From contig CAWHFP010000017.1 of assembly GCA_963828445.1 (NCBI GenBank), positions 19,818 to 83,817 on the forward strand: a stretch of 64,000 nucleotides of DNA. The letters run 5' to 3'. The notes below the pieces were generated by a model. The model was not told the origin of the DNA and did not search any database. It was given only the letters and a program-made list of their open reading frames with translations. This stretch comes from Bog-532 sp963828445 (GTDB taxonomy: Bacteria > Actinomycetota > Actinomycetes > Streptosporangiales > Streptosporangiaceae). How positions within the stretch are numbered: the first letter of the stretch is position 1; each line of letters begins with the position of its first letter. This document shows positions 10,564 through 19,709 of the stretch, piece after piece. Position numbers and translations under genes: made by a program.

Positions 10564-11980
10564 ATGACCGCGCCTGACTACACCGAGAAGATCCCCAACA
10601 ACGTCGAGCTGCGCGAGGACCGGCGGCTGCAGCGGGCCCTGGAGTCCTGGCAGCCGAACTTCCTGAACTGGTGGGAGTCGATGGGCCCGACGCTGCCGAC
10701 CCAGGACGTCTACCTGCGCACCGCGATCAACGTGGGCCGGGAGGGCTGGGCGCACTTCGGCCACGTGGCCATGAAGGACTACCGGTGGGGGATCTTCCTG
10801 GCCGAGCGGGACCAGGACCGCCGCATCGCCTTCGGCCAGCACAAGGGCGAGCCCGCCTGGCAGAAGGTGCCGGGCGAGTACCGCGCCGACCTGCAGCGGC
10901 TGGTGGTGATCCAGGGCGACACCGAGCCCGCCAGCGTGGAGCAGCAGCGCAACCTGGGCGCGACCGCGCCGTCCCTGTACGACCTGCGCAACCTGTTCCA
11001 GGTCAACGTGGAGGAGGGGCGGCACCTGTGGGCCATGGTCTACCTGCTGCACGCCTACTTCGGCCGGGAGGGCCGCGAGGAGGCCGAGGAACTGCTGCAC
11101 CGCAACTCCGGCAGCGAGGACTCGCCCCGCATCCTGGGCGCCTTCAACGAGGAGACCCCGGACTGGCTGTCGTTCTACATGTTCACCTACTTCACCGACC
11201 GGGACGGCAAGTACCAGCTGGGCACGCTGAAGGAGAGCGGCTTCGACCCGCTCTCGCGGACCTGTGAGTTCATGCTCAAGGAGGAGGCCCACCACATGAT
11301 GGTGGGCACCACCGGGGTGGACCGGGTGGTCAGCCGGACGGCCCAGGTCATGGTGGAGAACGACACCGACGACGTGGCCGGCCTCGGGGTCGTGCCGCTG
11401 CCGGTCATCCAGAAGTACCTGAACTTCCACTACAGCGTGTCCCTCGACCTGTTCGGCGGGGAGACCTCGACCAACGTGGCCAACTACTACACCGCCGGGC
11501 TGAAGGGCCGCTGGATGGAGGAGCGGCGCAAGGACGACCACCGGCTGGCCGACGACGCCTTCATGGTCGACGCGGTCGACGACGGGGAAATCGGGCTGGC
11601 CGAGGTGTCCGCGCTGACCGGGCTCAACTCCGACCTGCGCCGGGAGTACATCTCGGACTGCCAGGGCGGGGTCAAGCGGTGGAACAAGATCCTGGCCGAG
11701 GCGGGCCTGGCCGCACCGGCTGAAGCTCCCGCACGTGGCCTTCAACCGCAAGGTCGGCGCGTTCGCGTCTATCGAGGCCAGCCCGGACGGTGAGAAACTG
11801 TCGCCCGAAGAGTGGCAACGGCGGCAGAGCCAGTGGCTGCCCACCGACGTGGACAAGACCCACGTCCGCTCGCTGATGCAGCCGGTGCACGAGCGCGGCA
11901 AGATCGCGGCCTGGATCGCGCCGCCCCGCAACGGGATCAACGGCAAGCCGTTCGACTACGACTACGTCCACCTGGCCTAG
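10564..11980 (+). pseudogene. boxB: Benzoyl-CoA 2,3-epoxidase subunit BoxB (frameshifted near the 3' end)
   Basis: Oxygenase component of benzoyl-CoA epoxidase, a diiron protein that forms 2,3-epoxybenzoyl-CoA. The first frame holds residues 1 to about 380; the C-terminal part, including 'HVAFNRKVGAFA' and 'WIAPPRNGINGKPFDYDY', continues in the next frame to the stop at 11980. One extra base around 11703-11715 (probably C in GGCCGCACC) accounts for it; corrected length is about 471 aa, as usual. The diiron ligands known for BoxB appear with a one-residue offset: E121, E151, H154, D212, E241, H244. The reductase BoxA is not in the window. Confidence 0.92.
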
Positions 11981-12028
11981 GACCGGCTCGGCAGCGGAAC
12001 CGGCCCGGAGAATCGGAGCGCAGCGGCG

Positions 12029-13606
12029 ATGGTGCAGCTGTTCAACGCATGTGAGTACCTGCTGGACCGGCGGCTGGCCGCCGGGGACGCGCCGCGGACC
12101 GCGCTGACCGGCAGCGCCGGTGATCTCAGCTACGCGGGCCTGCACGACCAGGTGTGCCGGACCGCGGCCGGCCTGCGCGACCTGGGCCTGCAGCCCGAGC
12201 AGCGGGTGCTGATGCTGATGGCCGACTCACCGCAGTTCGTGGTGGTCTACCTGGCCGCGATGCGGATGGGCGCGGTCCCGGTCCCGGTGTCGACCATGCT
12301 GCACGCCGACGGCGTGGCCGAACTGCTGCGCGACTCCCGGGCCCGGTTCCTGGCCGTCACCGGTGAGTTCGGCCCGGTGGCGGTGGGGGCGGCCACGGCC
12401 GCGCCCGAACTGGCCGGGATCCTGGCCGACGTCGCCCTGGACGGCGCGCCGGTCCCGGTGCACCGGCTCGGCGAGCTGGCCTCGGGACCGGCCGACGAGA
12501 CGATCTACCCGACCGGCCCGGACTCGCCCGCGTTCTGGCTCTACACCTCGGGCACCACCGGGACGGCCAAGGCGGCCATGCACCGGCAGGCCGCGATCCA
12601 GGTCGTGTGCGAGACCTACGGCACCCAGGTGCTGGGCATCCGCCCCGACGACCGCTGCCTGTCGGCGGCCAAGGCGTTCTTCGCCTACGGCCTGGGCAAC
12701 TCGGTGCTGTTCCCGCTGTCGGTGGGGGCCACCGCGGTGCTGGAGCCCAGCCCGTCCCGGCCCGACGTGATCGCGGGCGCGGCCGCCAAGCACGGCGCCA
12801 GCTTGTTCTTCGCGGGCCCGACCTTCTTCGCCAACATGCTCCGGGCCGGCCTGCCCGCCGACGCGCTGGCCGGGGTCCGGCTGGCCGCCTCGGCCGGCGA
12901 GGCCCTCCCGGCCGCGCTCTACACCCGGTGGACGGCGCACTTCGGGGTGGACATCCTGGACGGCATCGGCATGACCGAGATGCTGCACATCTTCCTGTCC
13001 AACCGGCCCGGTGCGGTCAAGGCGGGCACCACCGGGGTCGCGGTGCCCGGCTACGACCTGCGCCTGCTGGACGAGGGCGGCCAGGAGGTGCCGCCGGGCA
13101 CCCCCGGGACGCTGTTCGTGCGGGGCGGGTCCACCGCCACCGGCTACTGGTCCCGCTACGACACCTCCCGCCAGGTGTTCCAGGGCGAGTGGCTGCGGAC
13201 CGGCGACACCTACGTGCAGGACCCCGACGGCTACTACGCCTGCCTGGGCCGCACCGGGGACATGCTCAAGGCGTCCGGCATCTGGGTCAGCCCGGCCGAG
13301 GTCGAAGGCCGGCTGCTCAGCCACGACGCCGTGGCCCAGGCCGTGGTGGTGGCGGCCCCGGACACCAACGGGCTGGAGAAGCCGGTGGCCTACGTGGTGC
13401 TGAACGACGGGCGGTCGGTGACCGAGGACGAGCTGATCGAGTTCTGCCGCCAGGGGCTGCCGTCGTTCAAGCGCCCCCGCAAGGTGGTGTTCGTACCCGG
13501 CTATCCCACCACCGCGACCGGGAAGATCCGCCGGGTCGAGCTGCGCCGGATGGCCGCCACCGTGCTGGTGCCCAGCGACCCGCCCACCGAAGCCGTCCCG
13601 AAGTAA
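12029..13606 (+). CDS. Benzoate-CoA ligase family protein
   Basis: AMP-forming ligase of the benzoate-CoA ligase family (EC 6.2.1.25), 525 aa, which would make benzoyl-CoA for BoxB. Motifs: 'YTSGTTGTAKAAMH' (ATP loop, about residues 171-184), 'DGIGMTEMLHIF' (A5 region with the benzoate-ligase 'MTEMLHIF' wording), 'GRTGDMLKASGIW' (hinge) and the A10 lysine in 'TTATGKIRRVEL'. It lies 48 bp after boxB in the same direction. The presence of a second, feruloyl-type ligase in the cluster suggests more than one aromatic acid is activated. Confidence 0.9.
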   Translation: MVQLFNACEYLLDRRLAAGDAPRTALTGSAGDLSYAGLHDQVCRTAAGLRDLGLQPEQRVLMLMADSPQFVVVYLAAMRMGAVPVPVSTMLHADGVAELLRDSRARFLAVTGEFGPVAVGAATAAPELAGILADVALDGAPVPVHRLGELASGPADETIYPTGPDSPAFWLYTSGTTGTAKAAMHRQAAIQVVCETYGTQVLGIRPDDRCLSAAKAFFAYGLGNSVLFPLSVGATAVLEPSPSRPDVIAGAAAKHGASLFFAGPTFFANMLRAGLPADALAGVRLAASAGEALPAALYTRWTAHFGVDILDGIGMTEMLHIFLSNRPGAVKAGTTGVAVPGYDLRLLDEGGQEVPPGTPGTLFVRGGSTATGYWSRYDTSRQVFQGEWLRTGDTYVQDPDGYYACLGRTGDMLKASGIWVSPAEVEGRLLSHDAVAQAVVVAAPDTNGLEKPVAYVVLNDGRSVTEDELIEFCRQGLPSFKRPRKVVFVPGYPTTATGKIRRVELRRMAATVLVPSDPPTEAVPK

Positions 13607-13631
13607 CGAGCCGGAAGAACCAGGGAGCGCG

Positions 13632-14069
13632 ATGAGCCTGCACTGGGAGAAAGAGGACACGCCGCGCTGGGACGCGGACAAGCAGCGCCTGTTCGGCCCG
13701 GCCGAGCTGGCCGCGGTCGGTCTCGGCCAGCCCGCCCCCGGCGAGGCCCTGGCCGACGAGTGGTGGCGGGTCCGGGACGACGACGGCACCGTGACCGGCT
13801 ACGGCTGGCTGGACAGCGAGTGGGGCGACGCCGAGATCACGTTCCTGGTCGACCCCGGCCGCCGGGGCGCGGGCATCGGCGCGTTCATCGTCAACCAGCT
13901 CGAAGCCGAGGCGGCCGGGCGCGGGCTGAACTACATCTACAACGTGGTGCCCAGCAGCCACCCGGACCCGGACTGGATGACCAGCTGGCTGCGGTCCCAC
14001 GGCTTCGGGCCCGGCCACGGCGACCTGCGCCGCCGGGTCCGCCACGCCAGCCCCGCCCCGCCCGGCTGA
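13632..14069 (+). CDS. GNAT-family N-acetyltransferase
   Basis: Small acyl-CoA-dependent N-acyltransferase, 145 aa. The acetyl-CoA loop is 'RRGAGIGAFIV' (about residues 77-87), followed by the usual beta strand and 'YNVVPSSHPD'. The start has GGGAG upstream, 26 bp after the ligase stop, so it is probably co-transcribed with the box genes. Its substrate is unknown; location next to aryl-CoA enzymes raises the possibility of glycine or amine conjugation of an aryl-CoA, but that is speculation. Confidence 0.8.
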   Translation: MSLHWEKEDTPRWDADKQRLFGPAELAAVGLGQPAPGEALADEWWRVRDDDGTVTGYGWLDSEWGDAEITFLVDPGRRGAGIGAFIVNQLEAEAAGRGLNYIYNVVPSSHPDPDWMTSWLRSHGFGPGHGDLRRRVRHASPAPPG

Positions 14070-14129
14070 CCGCGAGTCCCACCGGCCCGGTCAGACCAGC
14101 TCTGTCGGACCCGCTCGTTACCATCGGGC

Positions 14130-15542
14130 ATGGCCATGAACGGCGCGCGGCGCTCCTCGTCGCTGGCCGTCGCCGCGCTCTGCCTGGTCCAGTTCATCGA
14201 CGTGCTCGGGGTGACCGTGGTGGTCACCGCGCTGCCGGCCATGCTGGCCAGCCTGCACAGTTCCGGCGCCAGCAGCACGCTGGTGGCCACCGGCTACGCG
14301 ATGTTCTTCGGCGGCCTGCTCATGCTGGGCGCCCGGCTGGGGGACCGGTTCGGGCACCGCCGGACGATCCTGGCCGGGCTGGCCGTGCTGGCCGTGGGCG
14401 GGGTGGTGGCGGCCACCGCTTCGTCGGTGGCCGCGCTGACCGCGGGCCGCTGCCTGCAGGGGGCGGCCGCCGCGGCCTCGGTGCCCTCGGCGCTGCGGCT
14501 GCTGACCACGGTGACCGCCGAGGGCCCGGAGCGGCGGCGGGCCATCGCCGCCTGGAGCGCGGCCGGCGCCGCCGCCGGGGCCAGCGGGTTCGTGGTCGGT
14601 GGCGTCGTGACCGACCTGGCCAGCTGGCGGTTCGTGTTCTGGGCCTACCTGCCGATCGCGGCCGGCCTGGCCGCGGCCATCGCCGGGTCGGTGCCCGGCG
14701 ACGCCGACGACCGCCCCGCGACCTCGCTGAACCTGGGCGGGTCGGCGCTGTTCACCGCGGCCGTGATGGCCTTCGTGGTCGGCACCACCGTGATCACCCG
14801 GCCCGCGGGCCGCCTGGCCGGCGGCCTGCTGCTGGCCACCTGCGCGGTGCTGCTGGCCGGGTTCCGGGCCGTCGACCGGCGCGCGGCGGCGCCGCTGCTG
14901 CCGGGCCCGCTGACCCGCGACCGCCCGCTCCGGCAGGGCGCCCTCGGCAGCTTCCTCAACACCGCCGCCACCAGCTCGGTGGTCACCCTGGTCACCTTGT
15001 ACCTGCAGAACACCCTGCACCGCACGCCGCTCGAGGCGGCCGCGACCTTGGTGCCGTTCAGCCTGCTGGTCATCGTCGGGTCGGCCGCGTCCGCGGCCCT
15101 GCTGCGCCGCCTGGTCCCGCCGCGGGTGGTGGCGGCCGGCCTGCTGATCATCGCGGTCGCGGACGCCGCGCTGATCCCGGCGGCCCGCTCGGTGTGGGCC
15201 GTGCCGGTCTGCGCGGCCGCCGCCGGCCTGGGCATCGGGCTGTCCTCGGTGGCCGCCACCGGCCTGGGCACCGAGGTCAGCGAGCGCTGGCGGGGGAGCG
15301 CGTCCGGCATCATCAACACCGCCGCCCAGCTCGGTACCGCCCTGGGCACCGCCGTGCTGCTGCTGATCGCCGCGCTGACCAGCGGCCTGCCCGGTCCGGG
15401 GCACCCGCCGCCCCGGCTGGCCTGGGGGGTCGGGGCCGCGCTGGCCGCGGCCGGGGCGCTCCGGTTCGCGCTGGCCCGGTCCGGTCAGGCCGCCCCGGCG
15501 CCGCGTCCCGGAGCGGCCGTCACGACACGGCGTCCCGGGTAG
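14130..15542 (+). CDS. MFS transporter (DHA2 type)
   Basis: Major facilitator protein, 470 aa with 13-14 hydrophobic segments, as in 14-segment drug:proton antiporters. The loop 2-3 motif is 'GARLGDRFGHRRTIL' (about residues 66-80). It follows the GNAT gene by 60 bp on the same strand but has little ribosome-site sequence. Its 3' end overlaps the convergent regulator gene by 23 bp. An exporter of aromatic or toxic compounds is the family expectation; it may also belong functionally to the adjacent MmyB-type regulator. Confidence 0.88.
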   Translation: MAMNGARRSSSLAVAALCLVQFIDVLGVTVVVTALPAMLASLHSSGASSTLVATGYAMFFGGLLMLGARLGDRFGHRRTILAGLAVLAVGGVVAATASSVAALTAGRCLQGAAAAASVPSALRLLTTVTAEGPERRRAIAAWSAAGAAAGASGFVVGGVVTDLASWRFVFWAYLPIAAGLAAAIAGSVPGDADDRPATSLNLGGSALFTAAVMAFVVGTTVITRPAGRLAGGLLLATCAVLLAGFRAVDRRAAAPLLPGPLTRDRPLRQGALGSFLNTAATSSVVTLVTLYLQNTLHRTPLEAAATLVPFSLLVIVGSAASAALLRRLVPPRVVAAGLLIIAVADAALIPAARSVWAVPVCAAAAGLGIGLSSVAATGLGTEVSERWRGSASGIINTAAQLGTALGTAVLLLIAALTSGLPGPGHPPPRLAWGVGAALAAAGALRFALARSGQAAPAPRPGAAVTTRRPG

Positions 15543-16419
15543 CCAGCGCGGGCAGTTCCAGCAGCTTGGCCTCGGTGGCCGCGTCGGCCGGGGCGTAGCC
15601 CACCGCCAGCAGGCCGTCCTCGCGGGGCTCGGCCCACAGCTGGAACCGGATCAGGCTCAGCGTGCCCACCACCGGGTGCCGGTAGTGCTTGGGGGCGTTG
15701 CCGTAGGCCCGGACCTCGCGCTGCTGCCACAGCTGGTCGAACACGGGTGAGACCTGACGCACCTGGTCCAGCAGCTGCTGCCAGGCCGGCTCGGTCACGT
15801 GCCGGGCCATCACCGTGCGGAACTGGCTGACCAGGCTGGGCGCGTTCTCTTCCCACTCCACCCAGCGCCGGCGCCGGTCCGGGTCGCTGAAGTACAGCAT
15901 CAGCGCGTTCCGCTCGCCGGGCGCCACCTTGCCCATGCCGAGCAGCCCGTCGAAGCCGCGGTTGAAGGCCAGCACGTCCCAGCGCGCGTTCTGCACGGCG
16001 GCCGGGTACGGGTCGAGCTTGCGCAGCAGAGCGGGCAGGAAGGCCGGGATGTCCGCGGGCTCCCGGGGCTCGGGGGGCTGGGCCACCCCGGCCAGGGTGA
16101 ACAGGTAGGTCCGCTCGGCCGGGTCGAGCTGCAGCGCGTCCGAGATGGCCCGGAGCACCTGCGCGGAGGCCCGCACCCGCCGGCCCTGCTCGAGCCAGGT
16201 GTACCAGGTCACCCCGACCGCGGCCAGCTCGGCGACTTCCTCGCGGCGCAGGCCCGGCGTGCGGCGGCGTTCGGTGGGCCGGATACCGACCTCGTCCGGG
16301 CTGATCCGTTCCCGCCGGCTGCGCAGAAAGGCGGCGAACTCGCGCCGCCGCGCCTCCTCGCTGGTACTCGCGCTGGTGCCCGCGGCGCCCCCGGCGCCCG
16401 CGGATAGCGACATCAACAT
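15520..16419 (-). CDS. XRE-family regulator with MmyB-like ligand-binding domain
   Basis: Transcription factor, 299 aa from the ATG at 16419 (preceded by GGGGAA); a second in-frame ATG lies 6 bp further in. Order: short N-terminus, HTH with 'RRTPGLRREEVAELAAVGVTWYT'-like wording (about residues 50-75, broken here to its key parts LRREEVA and VTWYTWLEQGR), then the MmyB ligand-binding domain from about residue 115 ('PAAVQNARWDVLAFNRGFD', 'ERNALMLYFSDP', 'HPVVGTLSLIRFQLW'). Such proteins often control the adjacent transporter or redox gene. A paralogue lacking the HTH is encoded at 43987-44580. Confidence 0.92.
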   Translation of the reverse strand: MLMSLSAGAGGAAGTSASTSEEARRREFAAFLRSRRERISPDEVGIRPTERRRTPGLRREEVAELAAVGVTWYTWLEQGRRVRASAQVLRAISDALQLDPAERTYLFTLAGVAQPPEPREPADIPAFLPALLRKLDPYPAAVQNARWDVLAFNRGFDGLLGMGKVAPGERNALMLYFSDPDRRRRWVEWEENAPSLVSQFRTVMARHVTEPAWQQLLDQVRQVSPVFDQLWQQREVRAYGNAPKHYRHPVVGTLSLIRFQLWAEPREDGLLAVGYAPADAATEAKLLELPALATRDAVS

Positions 16420-16588
16420 GTTTCCCCGTGTCCTTCCCCATGGCGGGATCCCGCGCCCGGCAACGCCCCCCGCTGCCCGGCACGCCGAGACGCACCGGCC
16501 CCCGTGGCCAGGCGTCTCAAAGGTCAAGATAGGGAAATTCAAGACCAACCGAATTGATTCTCCATAAATGGTCGATGACCCGACATCT

Positions 16589-16627
16589 GCGGTGCTGGCC
16601 CGGCGCACCGCGCCGGGCCAGCACCGC
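16589..16627 (-). terminator. Strong hairpin terminator after the beta-helix gene
   Basis: Perfect 18-bp stem (16589-16606 pairs with 16610-16627) closed by a 3-nt loop. It starts 17 bp past the stop of the minus-strand gene that ends at 16644 and lies between two genes on that strand. There is no long T run, which is common for actinomycete terminators. Confidence 0.8.
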
Positions 16628-16643
16628 CAGGGCGACGATCAGC

Positions 16644-17811
16644 TCACGAGAAGGTCGGTGAACTGCCGAACGCGCTGGTCACATCCTCGAAGCGGTTGTG
16701 CTGGGCGCCCCGCACGGTGACCGGGCCGCCCGCGGTGAAGATGCCGTAGTAGTCGGCGGAGATCGTGTTGCCCTCGACCGTGATGGCCAGCGGGCTGGCG
16801 TCGCCCAGGTACACGCCGGTGGTCTGGCTGTCACCTTCGGACGTGCGCAGGTTGTTGACGCCGATCCGGTTGCCGGTGACCACGTTGCCGGACAGGTTCA
16901 TGCCCGGCGCGTGCGCGTGCACGTCGAAACCGGCGTGCCCGTTGCCGTCGAACACGTTCCCGGTCACGACGTTGTCGAACACCCCGCCGGTGGCCCCGGC
17001 CAGGATCACCCCGCTGCCGGCCGAGGCCGCCGCCGCCGACGGCGTGCCCAGCCCGTTGTCGTTCGACACGTTGCCGGCCACCAGGTTGTGGGCGATGCCG
17101 TCCCCGGTGTGGTCGGCCAGGGCGATGCCGCAGCCGCCGGGGTTGTCGTTGGTCACGTTGCCGCTGATCACGTCGTCGGCGGCGGTCCGGTTGAAGTCAT
17201 CCGAGACGTTGATCCCCACGCTGTTGCCGGTGGACCGGTCCCCGGCCGCCACCGAGTGCGAGGTGCTGTTGATGTCGATCCCGGAGCCCGCGTTGTCCTC
17301 GGTGGTGTCCCCGGTGATCGAAATGTGATCAGCCGGCGTCATGGTCCCGTTGACCAGGCCGGCGGTGACGATCCCGTCGGCCAGCAGGCCGCCGACGTTG
17401 GCCCCGCGCACGGTCAGGCCGCTGATCGTCACGTAGGAGGCGGCCGCGCCCACCCCGTAGGGCTGGCCGGTGGCGTCGATCGTGGCCCCGGGCCGCCCGG
17501 CCAGGTGCAGCGCCCTTGGTGATGGTGACGCTCTCGTGGTAGGTGCCCCGGCACACGATCACCGTGCCCCGGGCCGGAACGGCGGTGACCGCCGCCTGGA
17601 TCGAGGCGTAGGCGGCGCTGGCGCACGAGTACCCGGCCGCCCCCGGCCGCCCGCCGGGCGCGACGTACACGGTGGTCACTCCCGAACCGAAGGCCCCGGC
17701 GGCCGGGCCGGACGCGGTGGCCGGCGCGGCGCTGGCCGCGCTCGCGAACACCGGTACCGCCGCCGCGGCGGCCACCCCCAGCAGGGCCGGCCGGATCAGC
17801 GCATGACGCAT
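16644..17811 (-). pseudogene. Secreted right-handed parallel beta-helix protein (frameshifted)
   Basis: Secreted protein of about 388 aa after correction. The N-terminus is a clear signal peptide ('MRHALIRPALLGVAAAAAV', cleavage likely after 'ASAAPA'). The body has repeated short turns rich in N, G and V ('NVVTGNVFDGNGHAGFDV', 'ITGDTTEDNAGSGIDI') typical of pectate-lyase/NosD-like beta-helices. The frame breaks at 'TITKG': one extra C in CCC at 17513-17515 (plus strand); without it the text reads 'TITKALHLAGRPGATIDATG'. It may be a polysaccharide-binding or -degrading protein; no catalytic residues can be named. Confidence 0.8.
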
Positions 17812-18178
17812 TGATTATCCCCTTATCTTAAGCTGTGAATCGCACGCCGGTGAATTCGGCGTGCATTCCCCATTGGCACGGACCAGCCTCACGGGCGGGC
17901 CGGTCCAAGATTCTTATACGGCTTAGCCGGTCAGCCAGATTGTCCTTATCCTGGTAGTAGAGCCACCCGTCACATCGGCGCCGACGCCGGTATCGTGTTC
18001 GAGTCGGATCGCCCTAACCAGGGGCATCCGGGGCCGGCGGGTACGGGGATCCGCCGGCCCCGGATCTTTACTGGCATTACTTTTCCGGCCTCCCGCATTT
18101 ACCGAAACTTTTTCAGGTGACGTCAATTTTGCGCAATGCAGCGTGCTATCAGTTCCCCGGGGGAAAAGGGAGCGCGAT
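17812..18178. other. 367-bp divergent intergenic region with two hairpins
   Basis: Region between the beta-helix gene (minus) and the P450 gene (plus). An 8-bp stem lies at 17842-17849/17857-17864. A perfect 15-bp stem lies at 18026-18040/18051-18065 with a 10-nt loop followed by CTTTA, which looks like a terminator or attenuator in a place where none is needed. The 89-codon open frame on the minus strand here has atypical composition and no ribosome site and is not called as a gene. AT-rich tracts near 17921 and 18105 are probable promoters. Confidence 0.5.
18026..18065 (+). terminator. Terminator- or attenuator-like hairpin upstream of the P450 gene
   Basis: Perfect 15-bp G+C-rich stem, 10-nt loop, then CTTTA on the plus strand. 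It sits about 115 bp upstream of the P450 start, so it could attenuate P450 transcription or end a short RNA. Direction is not certain. Confidence 0.5.
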
Positions 18179-19372
18179 TTGCAGCAGACCAACGAACTGA
18201 CCGCGCTTGACCGCGCATTCGTATCGGACCCCTGGTCCGTCTACCAGCGGCTGCGCACCGCCGGGCCGGTCCAGCGGGCCGTGCTGGCCGGCGGCGAAAA
18301 GGTCTGGCTGGTGGCCGGGCACGAGCAGGCCCGGGCCCTGCTGGCCGACGACCGGCTGAGCACGGACTACTTCGGGGTCCGGGCCCTGCTGCCCGGCGTG
18401 GCCGGACCGTACGAGTCGACGCTGTCGGCCCACATGCTCAACACCGATCCGCCCGCCCACACCCGGCTCCGGGCCCTGGTCGACCAGGCCTTCACGGCCC
18501 GGACCGTGGCCCGGCTGCGGCCTCGCATCGAGCAGATCGCCGACGACCTGCTGGACCGGCTGCCGCCCGACGGGCCGGCCGACCTGATCGAGGACTACGC
18601 GTTCCCGCTGCCGGTCACCGTGATCTGCGAACTGCTCGGGGTGCCGGCCGCCGACCGCAACGACTTCCGCCGCTGGTCCAAGGCCATCGTGTCGTCGGTG
18701 CCGCCCGACGTGGCCCGGGAGTCCACCCGCAGCGTCTCGGCCTACCTGACCGCGCTCATCGACGCCAAGCGGGTCTCGCCCGCCCATGACCTGCTGTCGG
18801 ACCTGATCCACCAGACCAGCGGGGACGGCACCCTGTGGCCCGATGAGCTGGTCCGGATGGCGTTCCTGTTGCTGGTGGCCGGGCTGGAGAAGATGGTCAG
18901 CCTGATCGGCAACGGGGTGCTGGCCCTGCTGCAGCACCCGCGGGAACTGGCCCGGCTGCAGGCCGAGCCCGGCCTGATGCCGGCCGCGATCGAGGAGTTC
19001 CTCCGCTACCAGGGCGCCATCCACATCGCCGCCGTCCGCTTCACCACCGAGCCGGTCCGGGTGGCCGGGACGGTCATCCCGGCCGACGAACTGGTGCTGA
19101 TCTCGCTGCTGGCCGCCAACCGCGACCGGGACCGGTACGCCGACCCGGACGTGCTCGACCTCACCCGCCGTCCCGAAGGTCACCTGGCCTTCGGCCACGG
19201 CGTCCACTACTGCGTGGGCGCACCGCTGGCCCGGCTGGAGGGCCAGATCGCCATCGGCCGCCTGCTGGCCCGGTTCCCCAACCTGGCCCTGTCCGGCCCG
19301 CCCGGCGACCTCTACTGGCGCGGCAGCCTCCTGGTCCGCAGCCTGTCCTCCCTCCCGGTGATACTCAGTTGA
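18179..19372 (+). CDS. Cytochrome P450 lacking the I-helix threonine
   Basis: Soluble bacterial class I P450, about 397 aa. TTG 18179 has AAAAGGGAG upstream; a GTG at 18143 is the alternative. Conserved parts: 'DPPAHTRLRALVDQAF', ExxR in 'EEFLRYQ', and the heme loop 'FGHGVHYCVGAPLARLE'. The I-helix, normally AGxET(T), reads 'VAGLEKMVSLIGNG' (18874-18910): the conserved acid remains but the oxygen-activating Thr is Lys. This may shift the chemistry or reflect water-assisted activation. No ferredoxin or reductase gene is adjacent. The family call is firm; substrate unknown. Confidence 0.9.
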   Translation: MQQTNELTALDRAFVSDPWSVYQRLRTAGPVQRAVLAGGEKVWLVAGHEQARALLADDRLSTDYFGVRALLPGVAGPYESTLSAHMLNTDPPAHTRLRALVDQAFTARTVARLRPRIEQIADDLLDRLPPDGPADLIEDYAFPLPVTVICELLGVPAADRNDFRRWSKAIVSSVPPDVARESTRSVSAYLTALIDAKRVSPAHDLLSDLIHQTSGDGTLWPDELVRMAFLLLVAGLEKMVSLIGNGVLALLQHPRELARLQAEPGLMPAAIEEFLRYQGAIHIAAVRFTTEPVRVAGTVIPADELVLISLLAANRDRDRYADPDVLDLTRRPEGHLAFGHGVHYCVGAPLARLEGQIAIGRLLARFPNLALSGPPGDLYWRGSLLVRSLSSLPVILS

Positions 19373-19373
19373 G

Positions 19374-19709
19374 GGTCACCGGTCGGCCAAGAACCACCGT
19401 GACGGGCACCCTGACGAAGCTCACCTCGACGCGGCCGAGAGCCTGCCGCACCTGCTGACGACGTTGTTCGCGCTGCACCGCCGGGTCCGGCCGTACAACA
19501 AGTACCTGGGCTGGGAGCTCCGCGAGCACCCGCTGCCCGGCCCGGCCTGGACCGCGGACAACCTGCTGCCCCGGCTGCGCGGCGTCCTGGCCGACGGCGA
19601 CCCCGCCACCCAGCGCGCCCTGTTCGCCGACCTGACGGCAGGGGCCCGCGCGGCCGGCCTGACCCACGTCCTGGACGCCTGGGGCCCCGACCTGGACCTG
19701 CTGACCTGA
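19374..19709 (+). pseudogene. C-terminal remnant of a nucleotidyltransferase-like protein
   Basis: In-frame coding-like sequence directly after the P450 stop: it reads 'HRSAKNHRDGHPDEAHLDAAE'-like text and then 'LFALHRRVRPYNKYLGWELR' to the stop at 19709. The wording resembles the C-terminal domain of stand-alone nucleotidyltransferase proteins of actinomycetes. There is no start codon with a ribosome site and no catalytic N-terminal domain, so it looks like a 5'-deleted gene. An internal ATG at 19464 could express an 81-aa piece, which I doubt is functional. Confidence 0.5.

Noticed and set aside
16420..16608. N-terminal extension of the MmyB-type regulator to 16608
   Set aside because: The extra 63 residues are unlike the family, and ATG 16419 has a ribosome site and fits normal length.
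17923..18192. 89-codon minus-strand open frame between beta-helix and P450 genes
   Set aside because: No ribosome site, runs through a hairpin, and its composition is unlike coding sequence here.
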